Of a stretch of 64,000 nt of DNA, positions 21,034-31,185 are shown in pieces. This DNA is from Fallopia convolvulus (Eukaryota > Streptophyta > Magnoliopsida > Caryophyllales > Polygonaceae). Positions within the stretch are counted from its first letter, which is position 1; the number at the start of each line of letters is the position of its first letter. The notes beneath the pieces were generated by a model that worked only from the letters and a program-made list of their open reading frames with translations, had not been told where the DNA came from and did no database searches. A program made the translations under genes and the position numbers. Location of the stretch: positions 13,679,699 through 13,743,698 of the forward strand of contig OZ024735.1 in the NCBI GenBank assembly GCA_964016875.1, read 5' to 3'.

Positions 21034-21161
21034 TGTTTTGGGCAGATTCAACACGTAAACGCTTTACCTTCTATAATGAGGGAAACCTAAACGCGTTAAA
21101 CTCTTAAACAAGATATAATTCGGATAAAAATCAAAAGGAAAGTAGTAAAGTGCGGGAGTAA
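21034..21161 (-). repeat. Tat2 3' LTR, distal piece
   Basis: The sequence TGTTTTGGGCAGATTCAACA, continuing through CTATAATGAGGGAAACCTAA, is the reverse complement of Tat1 about 7640-7767. It is cut at 21161 by AthNA2; the last five bases AGTAA are the target-site duplication. Confidence 0.75.
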
Positions 21162-22562
21162 TGATGTGATGGTTTCCCACACACTAGCAAGAATACGAGA
21201 TCTATCGTAGTATTTGATCAGGATCGAATCACGGGGATTATGTCTACTTTAGCTAATTCTATGAACCAATTCCTAAGACAAAATATATTGATGGTTGTGT
21301 GATTCTAACTATGAAAGCAAGCAAAACAAGTAAATTATGATAATGTCATAAATTAACTTTTCTCAAAGGTTAACTTAATGTACTTCTATCAAATTAAGAA
21401 CCCACTCTCGTAACGAAAAAAATCGATAGAAACCCTTTAAGCACTTACAAATCTAGATGGTAAACTAAACTTGCCCCACTCTCGTGATGTATGAAACTTG
21501 ACTCAAACATCTAGAAGTTCTATGACAATTAACCACATGAGAAACTAATCTCAAGTTCAATTCTAGTTTTTCCAAATAGATAGAACTACCTCTCGATGTG
21601 TTCTCTCTATTTTGTTTACTTACTTAGACTACCAACTCTCGATGCGCAACCTAAACAAGACTCTAAAAAATTTAAACCTATTAGATTAAGCCCCTAGAAT
21701 CAAATCATATTATTTTCCAACACAATTCAAGCAAAAGGTATTGAATCTAATCCGCTTCACATCATTGGGATCAACCAAACCCTAGAACTAAAGAGTTTAG
21801 CCTAGCATAATTAAATTCATGATGAAAAAAATTAAATCAAACATGGAAGAAGAAACAAAACCAATATTGAAAGAGAAACTTACTAATAATTCAATTGCAA
21901 GAAACAAAGTAGATCCAAGAGTGCAAAAACCTCAACTTGAAAGAGCGTAGAACTAAAACCCTAGAAAATTATCTCCTCTCTCTACTTGAAATTAAAATTA
22001 ATAATAAATAATGCATAAAGTCCTCCTAAAAGAGTTTTCTAAAGAGTATTTATATTAAAAGGCTAAAAATATCCAAAAAACAACATAAAAGATGGCCCCA
22101 CGCGCAAGAAATCAAGATCTCGCGTCTGACACCCGCCGTCTCGACTGAGACGAGCCTCGTCTCGATCAAGACTAGCTGTCGAACCACCGTCTCGACCGAG
22201 ACGGCACACGGTCTAGACCGAGACCATGACTTAGTCAAATTTCTCCTCTTTTCTCGTCTCGACCCTTATCTCTGGCTTGTTAGCTCGTCTCTAGCACCTC
22301 TTTAACCTCATATTCTTGTCCTGTAAGCATCCTCAAAGGCTTGTTTCACCTCTCTTTGACTCCTCTAATATCATAAAGCTCCCTAACCATCTTTAAGACC
22401 CGAAAACACCTCCAAAAGCCTGAAAATGCAAACAAAGATTGTGTAGATATCCATACTACGAATAATATTAGAAATCAACACAAAATGCAAAACCTAAGCT
22501 AGAAAAGGACGAAATGTAATCCTAAATGCTAATACAAAACCATGCAAAACTAGATGACATCA
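21162..22562 (-). repeat. AthNA2 3' LTR (1401 bp)
   Basis: It starts TGATGTGATGGTTTCCC and ends GATGACATCA. It lacks about 125 bp present in the 5' LTR near 25300-25420, and its TCTCGACCGAGA words have decayed (GACTGAGAC, GATCAAGAC, TCTAGACCG), mostly by C-to-T changes. Confidence 0.9.
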
Positions 22563-22565
22563 AAA

Positions 22566-22577
22566 TACCCCATACAT
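22566..22577 (-). other. AthNA2 polypurine tract
   Basis: The plus strand TACCCCATACAT beside the LTR gives a purine-rich TGTATGGGGTA on the minus strand. This is the same element as in AthNA1 and Ath3. Confidence 0.65.
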
Positions 22578-23940
22578 AGACTTTGCTTGTCCCCAAGCAA
22601 AACTTAAAATTAAACCACAAGTGCAAGAAAAGACTTTTTGCCTCAACTTGTTCAAATCCTCATAATCATGCAAGTAGAAAGATCAAAGGCGAGTGCCATC
22701 ATAGCATGATCATTACTATATATCAACAAGACAAGCCCTTCTTAGTCCCTAGTCCTCACAAGGATAAATGTCTTTCACTCACTCTCAATGTGTTTAGGGT
22801 AATCAATAAACGCTCAAATCTTAACTTTGAAAATCATCTACCATATGCTTGCATCAGAGTCCTAAATCTCCACCACTCGGGACAATGCACATGACATAAA
22901 TCAAGAGGACTTTTGTTAGTTTGTACTGGGGCCAAGGTAAGAGAAAAAGGTAGGGAATTATTTGGTCTTATGGTGCTAAATCCGGGAAAGAGGAAATTAA
23001 CCAAAATCAAGAAACACACCAAGCTTAAGATTTTTTTTTCATTCCTCCTACACACTTCCTTTCACATCCAACTCTAAAACACTTATTCAACAACTTTATT
23101 CATTGAAACTCTTTTTTTTTTCTTTTTTCATTTCTTTTTTTGATTTTTCTCTCTTTTATTTCTATTACTAACCACTTGCTTAACTTTCCAACAAACGCCT
23201 TCAACACCAAAATCATACAACTTCTTCAAGCTCAACTCACACTTAGCACACTTCAACAGAAATCCTAATTCCCGGATGGGTAAAAGGCTAAAAATAGGCT
23301 CGGGATGCTTTGTGGAGCTTCAAAAATAAGGTCATAAAAAGGCTAGAACATGGCTTGAAACACATGAAATTATATGTAAAGGTAGTCAAGGGATTGTGGC
23401 TATCAAAACAAATGCCTCTATCATTTCTATGTCATGAACAAAAGTCATATATGTGGTCTTGAAAAAGGTTATAACGCAAGTTCTAGAGATTAAGTAATCA
23501 AAGCAAGAATCACACAAAAAATGCAAGAAGACACATTTGTAGTCCATTAGGCTAAAAATCTCACAAGGCTTTTTATCTAGGGACCTATTCAAGCTAAAAT
23601 CTTATCAATAACTCCATGCTAGGCAATTCATCAAAGAAATATCAATGCATTTTTAGAGAAATTGAAAGCTTAGCATCATAGACAAATATCTAATCATTGT
23701 TGCCAATTTTCAAGTAAGGATATTCATCAAATCATAGACTCTTTTCTTTCAATTTTTGACTCAAACTAAAATAAACATGCAAGAAAAATAAACATGCAAT
23801 GCAAGACTAACTAAAGTTAATACGCCTTACCCCATACTTAAACCCTATATTGTCCCCAATATAGAAATTGAAGAAGAGGTAGAACGGATACTCACAAATT
23901 AAAAGGCTCGGATTGCCTTCCGAGAAGCGCTTCTTTAAGT
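22578..23940 (-). other. AthNA2 3' noncoding region
   Basis: It has T-rich tracts at 23110-23160, the CCCCATACTTAAACCC motif at 23831 and the conserved GGATTGCC block at 23908-23942. A segment (about 22900-22990) around TGGTCTTATGGTGCTAAATC matches the layout of Ath3 near 56380-56450. No ORF is supported. Confidence 0.55.
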
Positions 23941-24094
23941 TCATTAGCTTGACCTTTCACCAATGTCAAGTCTTCGGATCGGGAGGGTCGGTGATACCCA
24001 ACTCAATCGAATAAGGTTATTTGTAAGGCTTGTATCGAAATTGACTAACCTTGAAATGCCCCAAGTTCTTGTGCCAAAGCTCAACAAAATCATC

Positions 24095-25000
24095 TCAAAG
24101 AACTCGGTGTAAGAGGTATGGTCTCGACCTTCTTGTACTCTTGCTTCTAGAGAACATATTTGACTTATGATGAATAAGAAGCACATGATCCCCGAGCTTG
24201 AATTCAACTTGTGATTGATCCTTAGAAAATATGGCCTTCATACACCTCAAAGTAGAGGTTAATGGCTTCAACTCTAGCATTGGGACTTCTAGCTCGCCCA
24301 ACGAGACCTTAGATGCAGCTTTTCCATGGATGGAGGCTTCCGATGACCCTTCTAAATATGGATCTTGAAGCTTTGGTGGTGGAACATACGACACCACTTT
24401 CTCCTTGGCGGGATAAGAAGGTGTCTTGTCTTCTTCAACCGGGCCATTCAGTTTTGTTGTCTCTTTGGATTTCGTTGGCTCCACCTCTTTAGATTGAAGT
24501 TCCTTGTGATTCCTCAAAGTCAACGCCTGAATTTGACCTTTTGGATTCTCTTCAGAGTGGTCCGATAGAGTACCCAAAGTCCTATAAGCATTGGTTGCGT
24601 TTTGATGCACTTGAGTCTTCATCATCTTTTGTACCTGTGCAAGTGCGTGCACCTTATTAGACAACTCCTGCATCTCAACCATCATATTCTCCATGACAAT
24701 CAACTCAGGAGATTTCTTAGGAGCCATTGGTGGAACTGGGGGAGGTTGAGATTGATAGCCCGACTTCAACTCAAAGCGATGAGTTGTAGCCTGAGGAAAC
24801 ACGACCCCTGAGATTGGGCCACGACTAGTGAGCAACATGTACTCGCGAAGAGTAGTTGGTTGTGGTGGAAGATGTGCCCTTGTAGCTTCAACTTCTAGTA
24901 GCTCAAACTCACGTTGAGCAAAGCCTTGCAAGTAGGCATTCATTTCAGCAATTGTCCGCTTCAGTGCTTCCATAACTACATCACGGTTCTCCATAAGAGT
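24095..25000 (-). CDS. AthNA2 gag-like ORF
   Basis: A minus-strand ORF is open from about 25033; the more natural start is the Met at 24994 (MENRDVVMEALKRT). It is hydrophilic, with a short coiled coil near residues 100-140 (M-V-E-M-Q-E-L-S-N-K-V-H-A-L), a Lys/Glu/Pro-rich middle, and a C-terminal block D-Q-S-Q-V-E-F-K-L-G-D-H-V-L-L-I-H-H-K-S that resembles the G-D-x-V-L-L strand of a gypsy integrase tail. Sequence homologous to the tail continues after the stop, to about 23990. There is no zinc knuckle or catalytic motif. I read it as a deletion product joining gag and integrase-tail sequence, which is an inference. No obvious stop breaks its first 300 codons. Confidence 0.55.
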   Translation of the reverse strand, partial: TLMENRDVVMEALKRTIAEMNAYLQGFAQREFELLEVEATRAHLPPQPTTLREYMLLTSRGPISGVVFPQATTHRFELKSGYQSQPPPVPPMAPKKSPELIVMENMMVEMQELSNKVHALAQVQKMMKTQVHQNATNAYRTLGTLSDHSEENPKGQIQALTLRNHKELQSKEVEPTKSKETTKLNGPVEEDKTPSYPAKEKVVSYVPPPKLQDPYLEGSSEASIHGKAASKVSLGELEVPMLELKPLTSTLRCMKAIFSKDQSQVEFKLGDHVLLIHHKSNMFSRSKSTRRSRPYLLHRVL

Positions 25001-25090
25001 ACCTACAACCAATGCCAAAAAGAAACAAATCAAAAAACAAAAGGGGGCTTAGATGAACTAGTCCGTTAGAACCAACTAAAACTATCAATA

Positions 25091-25109
25091 ATCCCCGGCA
25101 ACAGCGCCA
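25091..25109 (-). other. AthNA2 primer-binding site, tRNA-Asp
   Basis: The plus strand ATCCCCGGCAACAGCGCCA equals the 3' end of plant tRNA-Asp(GTC) except for one base (A for G). It lies 5 bp from the 5' LTR. Confidence 0.9.
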
Positions 25110-25114
25110 AAACT

Positions 25115-26683
25115 TGTTGTGATGGTTTCCCACACACTCGCAAGAATACGAGATCTATCGTAGTATTAGATCAGGATCGAATCACATGGATTATTTCTGC
25201 TTTAGCTAATTCTATGAACCAATTTCTAAGTCAAAATATATTGATTTTGGTGTATTTCTAACTACTAAAACCAAGTAAAACAAGTAAATTATGAGAATGA
25301 AAAGTATATGAGAATGCAAAGTTCCAAGGTAAGGAATCCCCACAATTTTGATCCACGGAGTTTGAATCTCACTTCTACCTATATTTGAGTTGGATATTTT
25401 TTTATGAAGGTTATTGTCTAATGTCATAAATTATCTTTTCTCAAAGTATAACTAAATGTACTTCTATCAAATTAAGAACCCACTCTCGTGACGAAACAAA
25501 ACCGATAGAAACCCTTTAAGCACTTAGAAATCTAGATGGTAAACCAAACTTGCCCCACTCTCGTGATGTATCAAACTTGACTTAAACATCTAGAAGTTAT
25601 ATGACAATTAACCACATGAGAAACTAATCTCAAGTTCAATTCTAGTTTTTCCAAATAGATAGAACCACCTCTCGATGTGTTCTCTCTATTTTGTTTATTT
25701 ACTTAGACTACCACCTCTCGATGCGCAACCTAAACAAGACTCTAACAAGTTTAAACCTATTAGATTAAGCCCCTAGAATCAAATCATATTATTTTCCAAC
25801 ACAATTCAAGCAAAAGGTATTGAATCTAATCCGCTTCACATCGTTGGGATCAACCAAACCCTAGAACTAAAGGGTTTAGCCTAGCATAATTAAATTCATG
25901 ATGAAAAAAATTAAATCAAACATGGAAGAAGAAACAAAACCAATATTGAAAGAGAAACTTACTAATAATTCAATTGCAAGAAACAAAGTAGATCCAAGAG
26001 TGCAAAAACCTCAATTTGAAAGAGCGTAGAACTAAAACCCTAGAAAATTGTCTCCTCTCTCTACTTGAAATTAAAATTAATAATAAATAATGCATAAAGT
26101 CCTCCTAAAAGAGTTTTATAAAGAGTATTTATATTAAAAGGCTAAAAATATCCAAAAAACAACATAACAGATGGCCCCACGCGCAAGAAATCAAGGTCTC
26201 GCGGCTGACACCCGCCGTCTCGACCGAGACGAGCCTCGTCTCGACCGAGACGAGCCTCGTCTCGACCGAGACGAGCCTCGTCTCGACCGAGACGAGCTGC
26301 CGAACCACCGTCTCGACCGAGACGGCACACGGTCTCGACCGAGACCATGACTTAGTCAAATTTCTCCTCTTTTCTGGTCTCGACCGTCATCTCTGGCTTG
26401 TTGGCTCGTCTCTACCACCTCTTTAACCTTATATTCTTGTCTCGTAAGCATCCTCAAAGGTTTATTTCACCTCTCTTTGACTCCTCTAATATCATTAAGC
26501 TCCCTAACCATCTTTAAGACCCGAAAACACCTCCAAAAGCCCAAAAATGCAAATAAAGATTGTGTAGATATCCATACTACGAATAATATTAGAAATCAAC
26601 ACAAAATGCAAAACCTAAGCTAGAAAAGGAAAAAATGTAATCCTAAATGCTAATACAAAACCATGAAAAACTAGATGATATCA
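25115..26683 (-). repeat. AthNA2 5' LTR (1569 bp)
   Basis: It starts TGTTGTGATGGTTTCCC and ends GATGATATCA. It contains a short tandem array at 26215-26300 that is longer and cleaner than in the partner LTR. Confidence 0.9.
26213..26348. repeat. Tandem array of CGTCTCGACCGAGACGAGCC (20-22 bp unit)
   Basis: Four near-perfect head-to-tail units are followed by two isolated words, each centred on the imperfect palindrome GTCTCGACCGAGAC. The 3' LTR has only two degraded units plus two isolated words (22135-22225). Open frames that cross the array encode a repetitive L-V-S-V-E-T-R peptide, which is surely a by-product. Confidence 0.92.
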
Positions 26684-27087
26684 AGTAAGAGGTAGCTTGA
26701 TTGAATTGAAGTGATGATCGAGTCATAACAAAGCCTGAGAAATTATCAATTAACTCTACATAATGACAATTGATCAAATACAAAGCAATGGATTTCAAAG
26801 AAAGAGCTTGAGATTTTCTGAGTGAGAGTGCGTAATTTCATGTCCTCCCCTTCGTTTATGGATGTGCTTTTATAGTTGTTCCTATTTTCTTGACTGTTGT
26901 AAGCTTAATGGCTCTCCATCAAATCCCGCAAATATCGCTCCCATCATAACTACCTTGGCCGTTACTCCGGAGATTTCATTGCGAGCCACGATCTTGCCGT
27001 TGCGTTTTAATGCGTGTTAATGCTAATGGTCGCGGGCTTCGTTGTTGATCCGCCATCTTTGGGCTTGGATTTGAGGGGCCTAATAAT
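26684..27087 (-). repeat. Tat2 3' LTR, proximal piece
   Basis: It continues the LTR after AthNA2, beginning with the second AGTAA. The inner boundary near 27087 is approximate and rests on the match to Tat1 at about 7206. A minus-strand TATAAAA near 26870 is the probable core promoter. Confidence 0.65.
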
Positions 27088-27315
27088 ACCCCCAAAAAAC
27101 CTGGGAAATTGTCCCTCCAATTTTTCTAGGGTTTTTGATCCTTGTCTTGGAAGTTATAGCACTCTGAGCACGTCCCATCATTCGCTATTAAAGGCCTCGA
27201 AGATCATTATCACAACCTCGTCTGCACTCCTTGGTTTCCAGGTACGTTCCCCTTGTTTTTGACTCCTACTTTCCTTTTTTCCTTCTTGTTCTCCATTGCG
27301 GATTCTAGCTCTTCC

Positions 27316-29066
27316 ATGGAATCTTTCTCCCGTTTCTATGAACCTTCCGCCCCTCCTTCGTTTACCTCTTCTGGCATTCTCAGTTCTTGTCACCAAAAGG
27401 AAAGCGCCTCTTTCGAACCATCTTCTTTTGCAAATTCTGTTGGATTTCCAGCCTCTGCTGAAGTTTATCTTCCTCCTCCTGGCGTTTGATCCGACTCTTT
27501 TAATGAGGACTGGGCATGCTTATATGAATACCCCTTTCGCATAGGCCACTGCTTTCCTTTCTCTCCACTGGTAATCGATTTCCTTGCTACCCTTAATGTG
27601 TCGCCTAGGCAAGTACTTCCCCAATTCTGGAGGCTTCTCTTAGCTGTTGATATTTTATGTTCTTCTCGTGATATTCCGTTCAAAGCTGTCGACTTCCTCT
27701 ACAACTATCGTCTTTCCAAAGGTGGTCCTGGTCGTTTTACTCTAAAAACCCTAAAAAATAAGCCTGGCGTGATTTACAACATGTCGAAGTCGTACTGAGG
27801 CTGGGCTAACAAACTTTTCTTTGTAAAGTTATCTTCTTTGGGAGTCGATACTTCTTTTCTGAAACCTTGTTGGGATTCAACATGTAGTGTTTTTTCTGTT
27901 TGCTCAACTTACCTCTTCTAGGTGATGTTAACCTTTGACTTCGTTTGTTTCTGATGTAGTTAACCTCGCTTCTCTTCAACCCCACAAGGTGTCGGCTCAA
28001 CTCATGTCTCGTATCGAAGCTCTTTCATCTGAAGAAAGATCTTACCCAAAGCTTGTGAAGGCGTGCTTTGCTGCCTCCGAGGATATTCAGATGTCAAGTT
28101 AGCATTAACACCTTTCCTACTTAGATATCGACGTGTTTATTTTGTGTAACCTTCCGTATTTGCATGTTGCTAGGTTCAAGGACTACCCATTATACTACAT
28201 CACTTACCACTATGGAACGCATCGAGGCATGCAAGAAGAGAAAAGCTGAAACAGCCTCGACTACAGACACGTCCTTGGCCGTGTCTCTCCCTCCGAAAGC
28301 GTCTTGTTCTTCTCCTAAGATTTCCCCTTCTAAGCAGAAAACTGCCCCCAATCTGACTGACCTACCGGGTACAATGATGTCCTTCGATATGGCATCGGAA
28401 AAATGTTTGCATTCATTAATGCCCTTGCACATACATTGCCCTAAAGGTGAAGTAAGTCGGTCTAGTATGCCTGATTTTTTTTGGGAAATGTTGGCTACCC
28501 AATGGCAGGTATAATTGTTGATTTCTGCTGATGACTTGTTCTTTATTTGATGCATTTTCCTTTTGTATGCAAACTAACGTGTTGATATTTTTGTAGAGTT
28601 TTCAACTTACTATGTCGGATTTCGAGGCTTTCAAGGATCAACTCCTCCAGCCTTCTCAGAGTCAAATGAGTCTTCAACTAGAGAAGAAGCGGAGCGCCCT
28701 TCTGGATCATGAGATGAAGATTTTGGAGAAGAAGGTTGAGGAGAAGTCTCTGTGTGCTAAGGAGTGGGAGGATAAGTTCATAGCTATCTCGAAGAAAGAA
28801 GTTGCATTTGCTAAGGAGATTGAAGACACCACAGACTATTGGTCTTTCAAGACTCGGGTCGAGATGATGGAGGAATTTGCAGTCGGAAAGCACATTTCCT
28901 GGGATGCAGTTAAAGAGAGAGAGCAGTTCGAGAGATTGTTTCCTGAAGAAGAGTCTGTGACCAAGAAGTCTTCGCTGGTGGACGAGTTGCTCATGTCGCC
29001 AAAGAGGTAGCCCTGGTAGAGGTTGCGGAGAACTTGCAGGTTTCCGAGAATGTGCTGAAGGAGTAA
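27316..29066 (+). pseudogene. Tat2 antisense ORF, multi-exon (putative gypsy-type transposon family)
   Basis: The start ATG is at 27316 (MESFSRFYEP). Exon 1 carries FPASAEVYLPPPGV, then YPFRIGHCFPFSPLV and F-W-R-L-L-L-A-V-D, the Transposase_28-like core. Two in-frame TGA codons interrupt it (27487-27489, 27796-27798); Tat1 has Trp at the first. Further pieces are at 27960-28100 and 28170-28509, the latter ending in a CAG|GTATA donor. From about 28597, after a TTGTAG acceptor, comes a coiled-coil exon with MMEEFAVGKHISWDAVKE. A frameshift near 28990 leads to the conserved stop at 29064-29066. Conservation of exon pattern with Tat1 supports a real, though now dead, spliced gene antisense to pol. 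Confidence 0.72.
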
Positions 29067-29749
29067 TGTAGTTCCTTTTTTTCTTTTGTTTGAAGAACGA
29101 AGCTTTTTGGTACCCCCGGTGTGTCGGGGTTTAAACAATTTATCTTTTGGCCGCTTGTTTTAGGGCCTTATGGTTTGTAGCAGACTATGTTTCACCTCAT
29201 AGTGTTATAACTAAGAGTGTTTTGTGGATGTTTTCTATCTCTGCATAGTGTTTTGTTTGTCAATCTGTTTTGCAGGTGGTGCAGGTTTCGACAAAGTTGA
29301 TACTAAATGTAGATTAACACGTTTGGACAGAAGACTGTTGATCATGTTATGTTGTAATAGCGCTTTGTAATAGATGCTAAGAGAGAGATGTGTAAAGAAA
29401 TAAAACTCAGAGATGTAAAGTGCTTATAATAAAGCTTGAACTGATTACACAAATTTCTCTTTCGTGTTTCTCATCTCTTGCTTCTTTGTGACTGTTGTGT
29501 GCACATTGTAGCCTGATTGTAAGGCGAGGGCCCATGTTTTGGCCTGTAAAGTCACAAGGCGCCCCTTGTTAGTTGTTGTAATGTCGTTGTTATCCCATAT
29601 ATGTAAGGTAGAACGATGTAAATGAATTCGATAAGTAATATCAAGTAATAAATGTGTACCTTGTTGTGGTTTTGCTTGAATTTTCTCAAAAGTGGTAGAG
29701 CTTCAACTTCATCGCGTTCCAACTTCTTGGGACTGTTTTCCCGTCGTTG

Positions 29750-30262
29750 GAAATTAACTCGTAAGCCCTCTCTGCCCAATGACTTTCGTGATCTGATAAG
29801 GTCATTCCCAATTAGCTCCAAGCTTGCCATCGTTCAGTTCTTGGGTATTTTGGAAGACATTCATTAGTACCCAATCACCTACTTGAAACACCTTTTCCCT
29901 TACGTGTTTATTATAGCTTCGAGCCACCCCCTGCCTGGACGCCGGCATACGAACAAACGCTCCATCTCGTAACTCATCAAATGTATCCAAGTGGTGAAAC
30001 AAGTTGTCTCGATTAGACTCCTGAATGGTAAGACCGTAACGGTTTCTAGGCAGAGTTATCTCAACTGGTAACACGGCTTCACATCCATACACCAACGAGA
30101 AAGGCGTATTCTTAGTAGCAGTATTGGGAGTTGTCCGATTCGACTAGAGAATAAGGGGTAACTCGTCGGCCCATCTTCCTTTAGCTTCCTTAAGGCGTTT
30201 CTTCAAGTTGTTCATGATCACCTTGTTACTTGCTTTTGCTTGACCATTCACTTCTGGAAAAC
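29750..30262 (-). pseudogene. Tat2 integrase C-terminal part (degenerate)
   Basis: The minus strand reads P-E-V-N-G-Q-A-K-A-S-N-K at about 30260-30225, then N-N-L-K-K-R-L-K-E-A-K-G-R-W and LVYGCEAVLPVEITLP (30095), ending GKLGANWE at 29807. A TAG interrupts near 30147 and a TGA plus frameshift follows GANWE. Homology to gypsy integrase stops abruptly at about 30262, before the NGQ motif's usual upstream partner. This marks a breakpoint with the CACTA-like sequence. Confidence 0.8.
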
Positions 30263-30289
30263 GCGTCTATATCCAGGACCGTTGGCCAC

Positions 30290-30785
30290 GCGATAAGCCA
30301 CAAAATTTGCCAGGAAACAGCCTTCGCCACAGAGGTAGTCACCAGTGTTCCCAGGATGAAAAGATTGTGGTTAAAACGCTCGCGGGTATAGCATAGCGTG
30401 AACACTGCCCACAAACTTTTGAGTCGTGCCTATTTTACCACAATATTGGGTACAAAAATCATGTTCTGCTAAATACATGGTATAGCCAGAGATACTTTGT
30501 GGCTGAGGTTGAGTCTATTTTACCACAAAGTTAGCGTCGAATTATTTTGCTGGCTAAATTCGGGAGGGATAAGTCGTGTTCATCAACCACCTATCGTGGC
30601 CATTTAGTCTCAATATTTGCCTCGAATAGATTTGGTGGATAAAGTAGTGGCTTTTAGCATGAAATTTGGCTACGAATTGGCAGAATACAATTCATGGACA
30701 ATGTCGTGGCCCTTTAGCATGAAAATTGGTTACAAAATGATTGAGTGGATTTAATAGCCAATGTTGTGGCCTTATTGTCCCAAAC
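30290..30785. repeat. CACTA left subterminal repeat region
   Basis: Short motifs around GTGGC (for example CGTGGCCATTTAG, TAGTGGCTTTTAG, CGTGGCCCTTTAG, TTGTGGCCTTATT) recur every 60-80 bp, with a TAGCATGAAA companion. In CACTA elements such subterminal repeats bind the TNPA-type protein. Confidence 0.6.
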
Positions 30786-31185
30786 TTAGCCTTGAAACCA
30801 TTTTGTGTCAAATTCTGTGGTTATAAAAATCAGTACAATCCACCTATTTAATTGCAATATTAACTTGCACCATGCAATATTAAATATATGTACCATATGC
30901 ATCATATAAAACAAAAATGGTTTGATCATGAAACCATGTGGCATATGGCCAAATCCAGATATCAACCTGCACCTACTGTTTTCAAGTACCAACAACCAAC
31001 AACCAAATATCCAAATATCAACCAACAACCAACCAGCAAAACCTGCACCTACCAACAACCAACAATCTAAAACCTTACAACAGATCCAAATATCCACAAT
31101 GGCATCACCAACAGCCATAAGTTTCCCAAAATGCACCACCACAACTAAAGACCTTAAATTACCATGGAGAGAGAGAGAGAGAGAG

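Larger units (their letters stand above)
21162..26683 (-). mobile_element. AthNA2: non-autonomous gypsy LTR retrotransposon, TSD AGTAA
   Basis: LTRs at 21162-22562 and 25115-26683 are flanked by AGTAA at 21157-21161 and 26684-26688. The 2.55-kb interior has a tRNA-Asp primer site, one gag-like ORF, a long noncoding stretch and a purine tract, all in minus orientation, with no enzymatic domain. It is inserted in the Tat2 LTR. It belongs with AthNA1 by primer type, purine tract and the shared GGATTGCC block. Confidence 0.93.
21034..30262 (-). mobile_element. Tat2: inverted second copy of the Tat element, 3' part, interrupted by AthNA2
   Basis: Reading down the minus strand: a partial integrase (30262-29750), convergent poly(A) region, antisense ORF (27316-29066 on the plus strand) and 3' LTR, split by AthNA2. 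Each part matches Tat1 in opposite orientation. The upstream end is lost where CACTA-type sequence begins. The LTR end is TGTTTTGGGC at 21034. Confidence 0.82.

Noticed and set aside
25091..25109. A tRNA-Asp gene
   Set aside because: Only the last 19 bases match; position beside an LTR shows a primer-binding site.
22050..26359. Repetitive ORFs with L-V-S-V-E-T-R peptides on the minus strand
   Set aside because: They are translations of the GTCTCGACCGAGAC array in the AthNA2 LTRs; the frame differs between LTRs and no gene context exists.
30403..30415. CACTGCCCACAAA as a firm CACTA left terminus
   Set aside because: No matching inverted end is visible on the right, and subterminal motifs continue to the left; kept only as a possibility.
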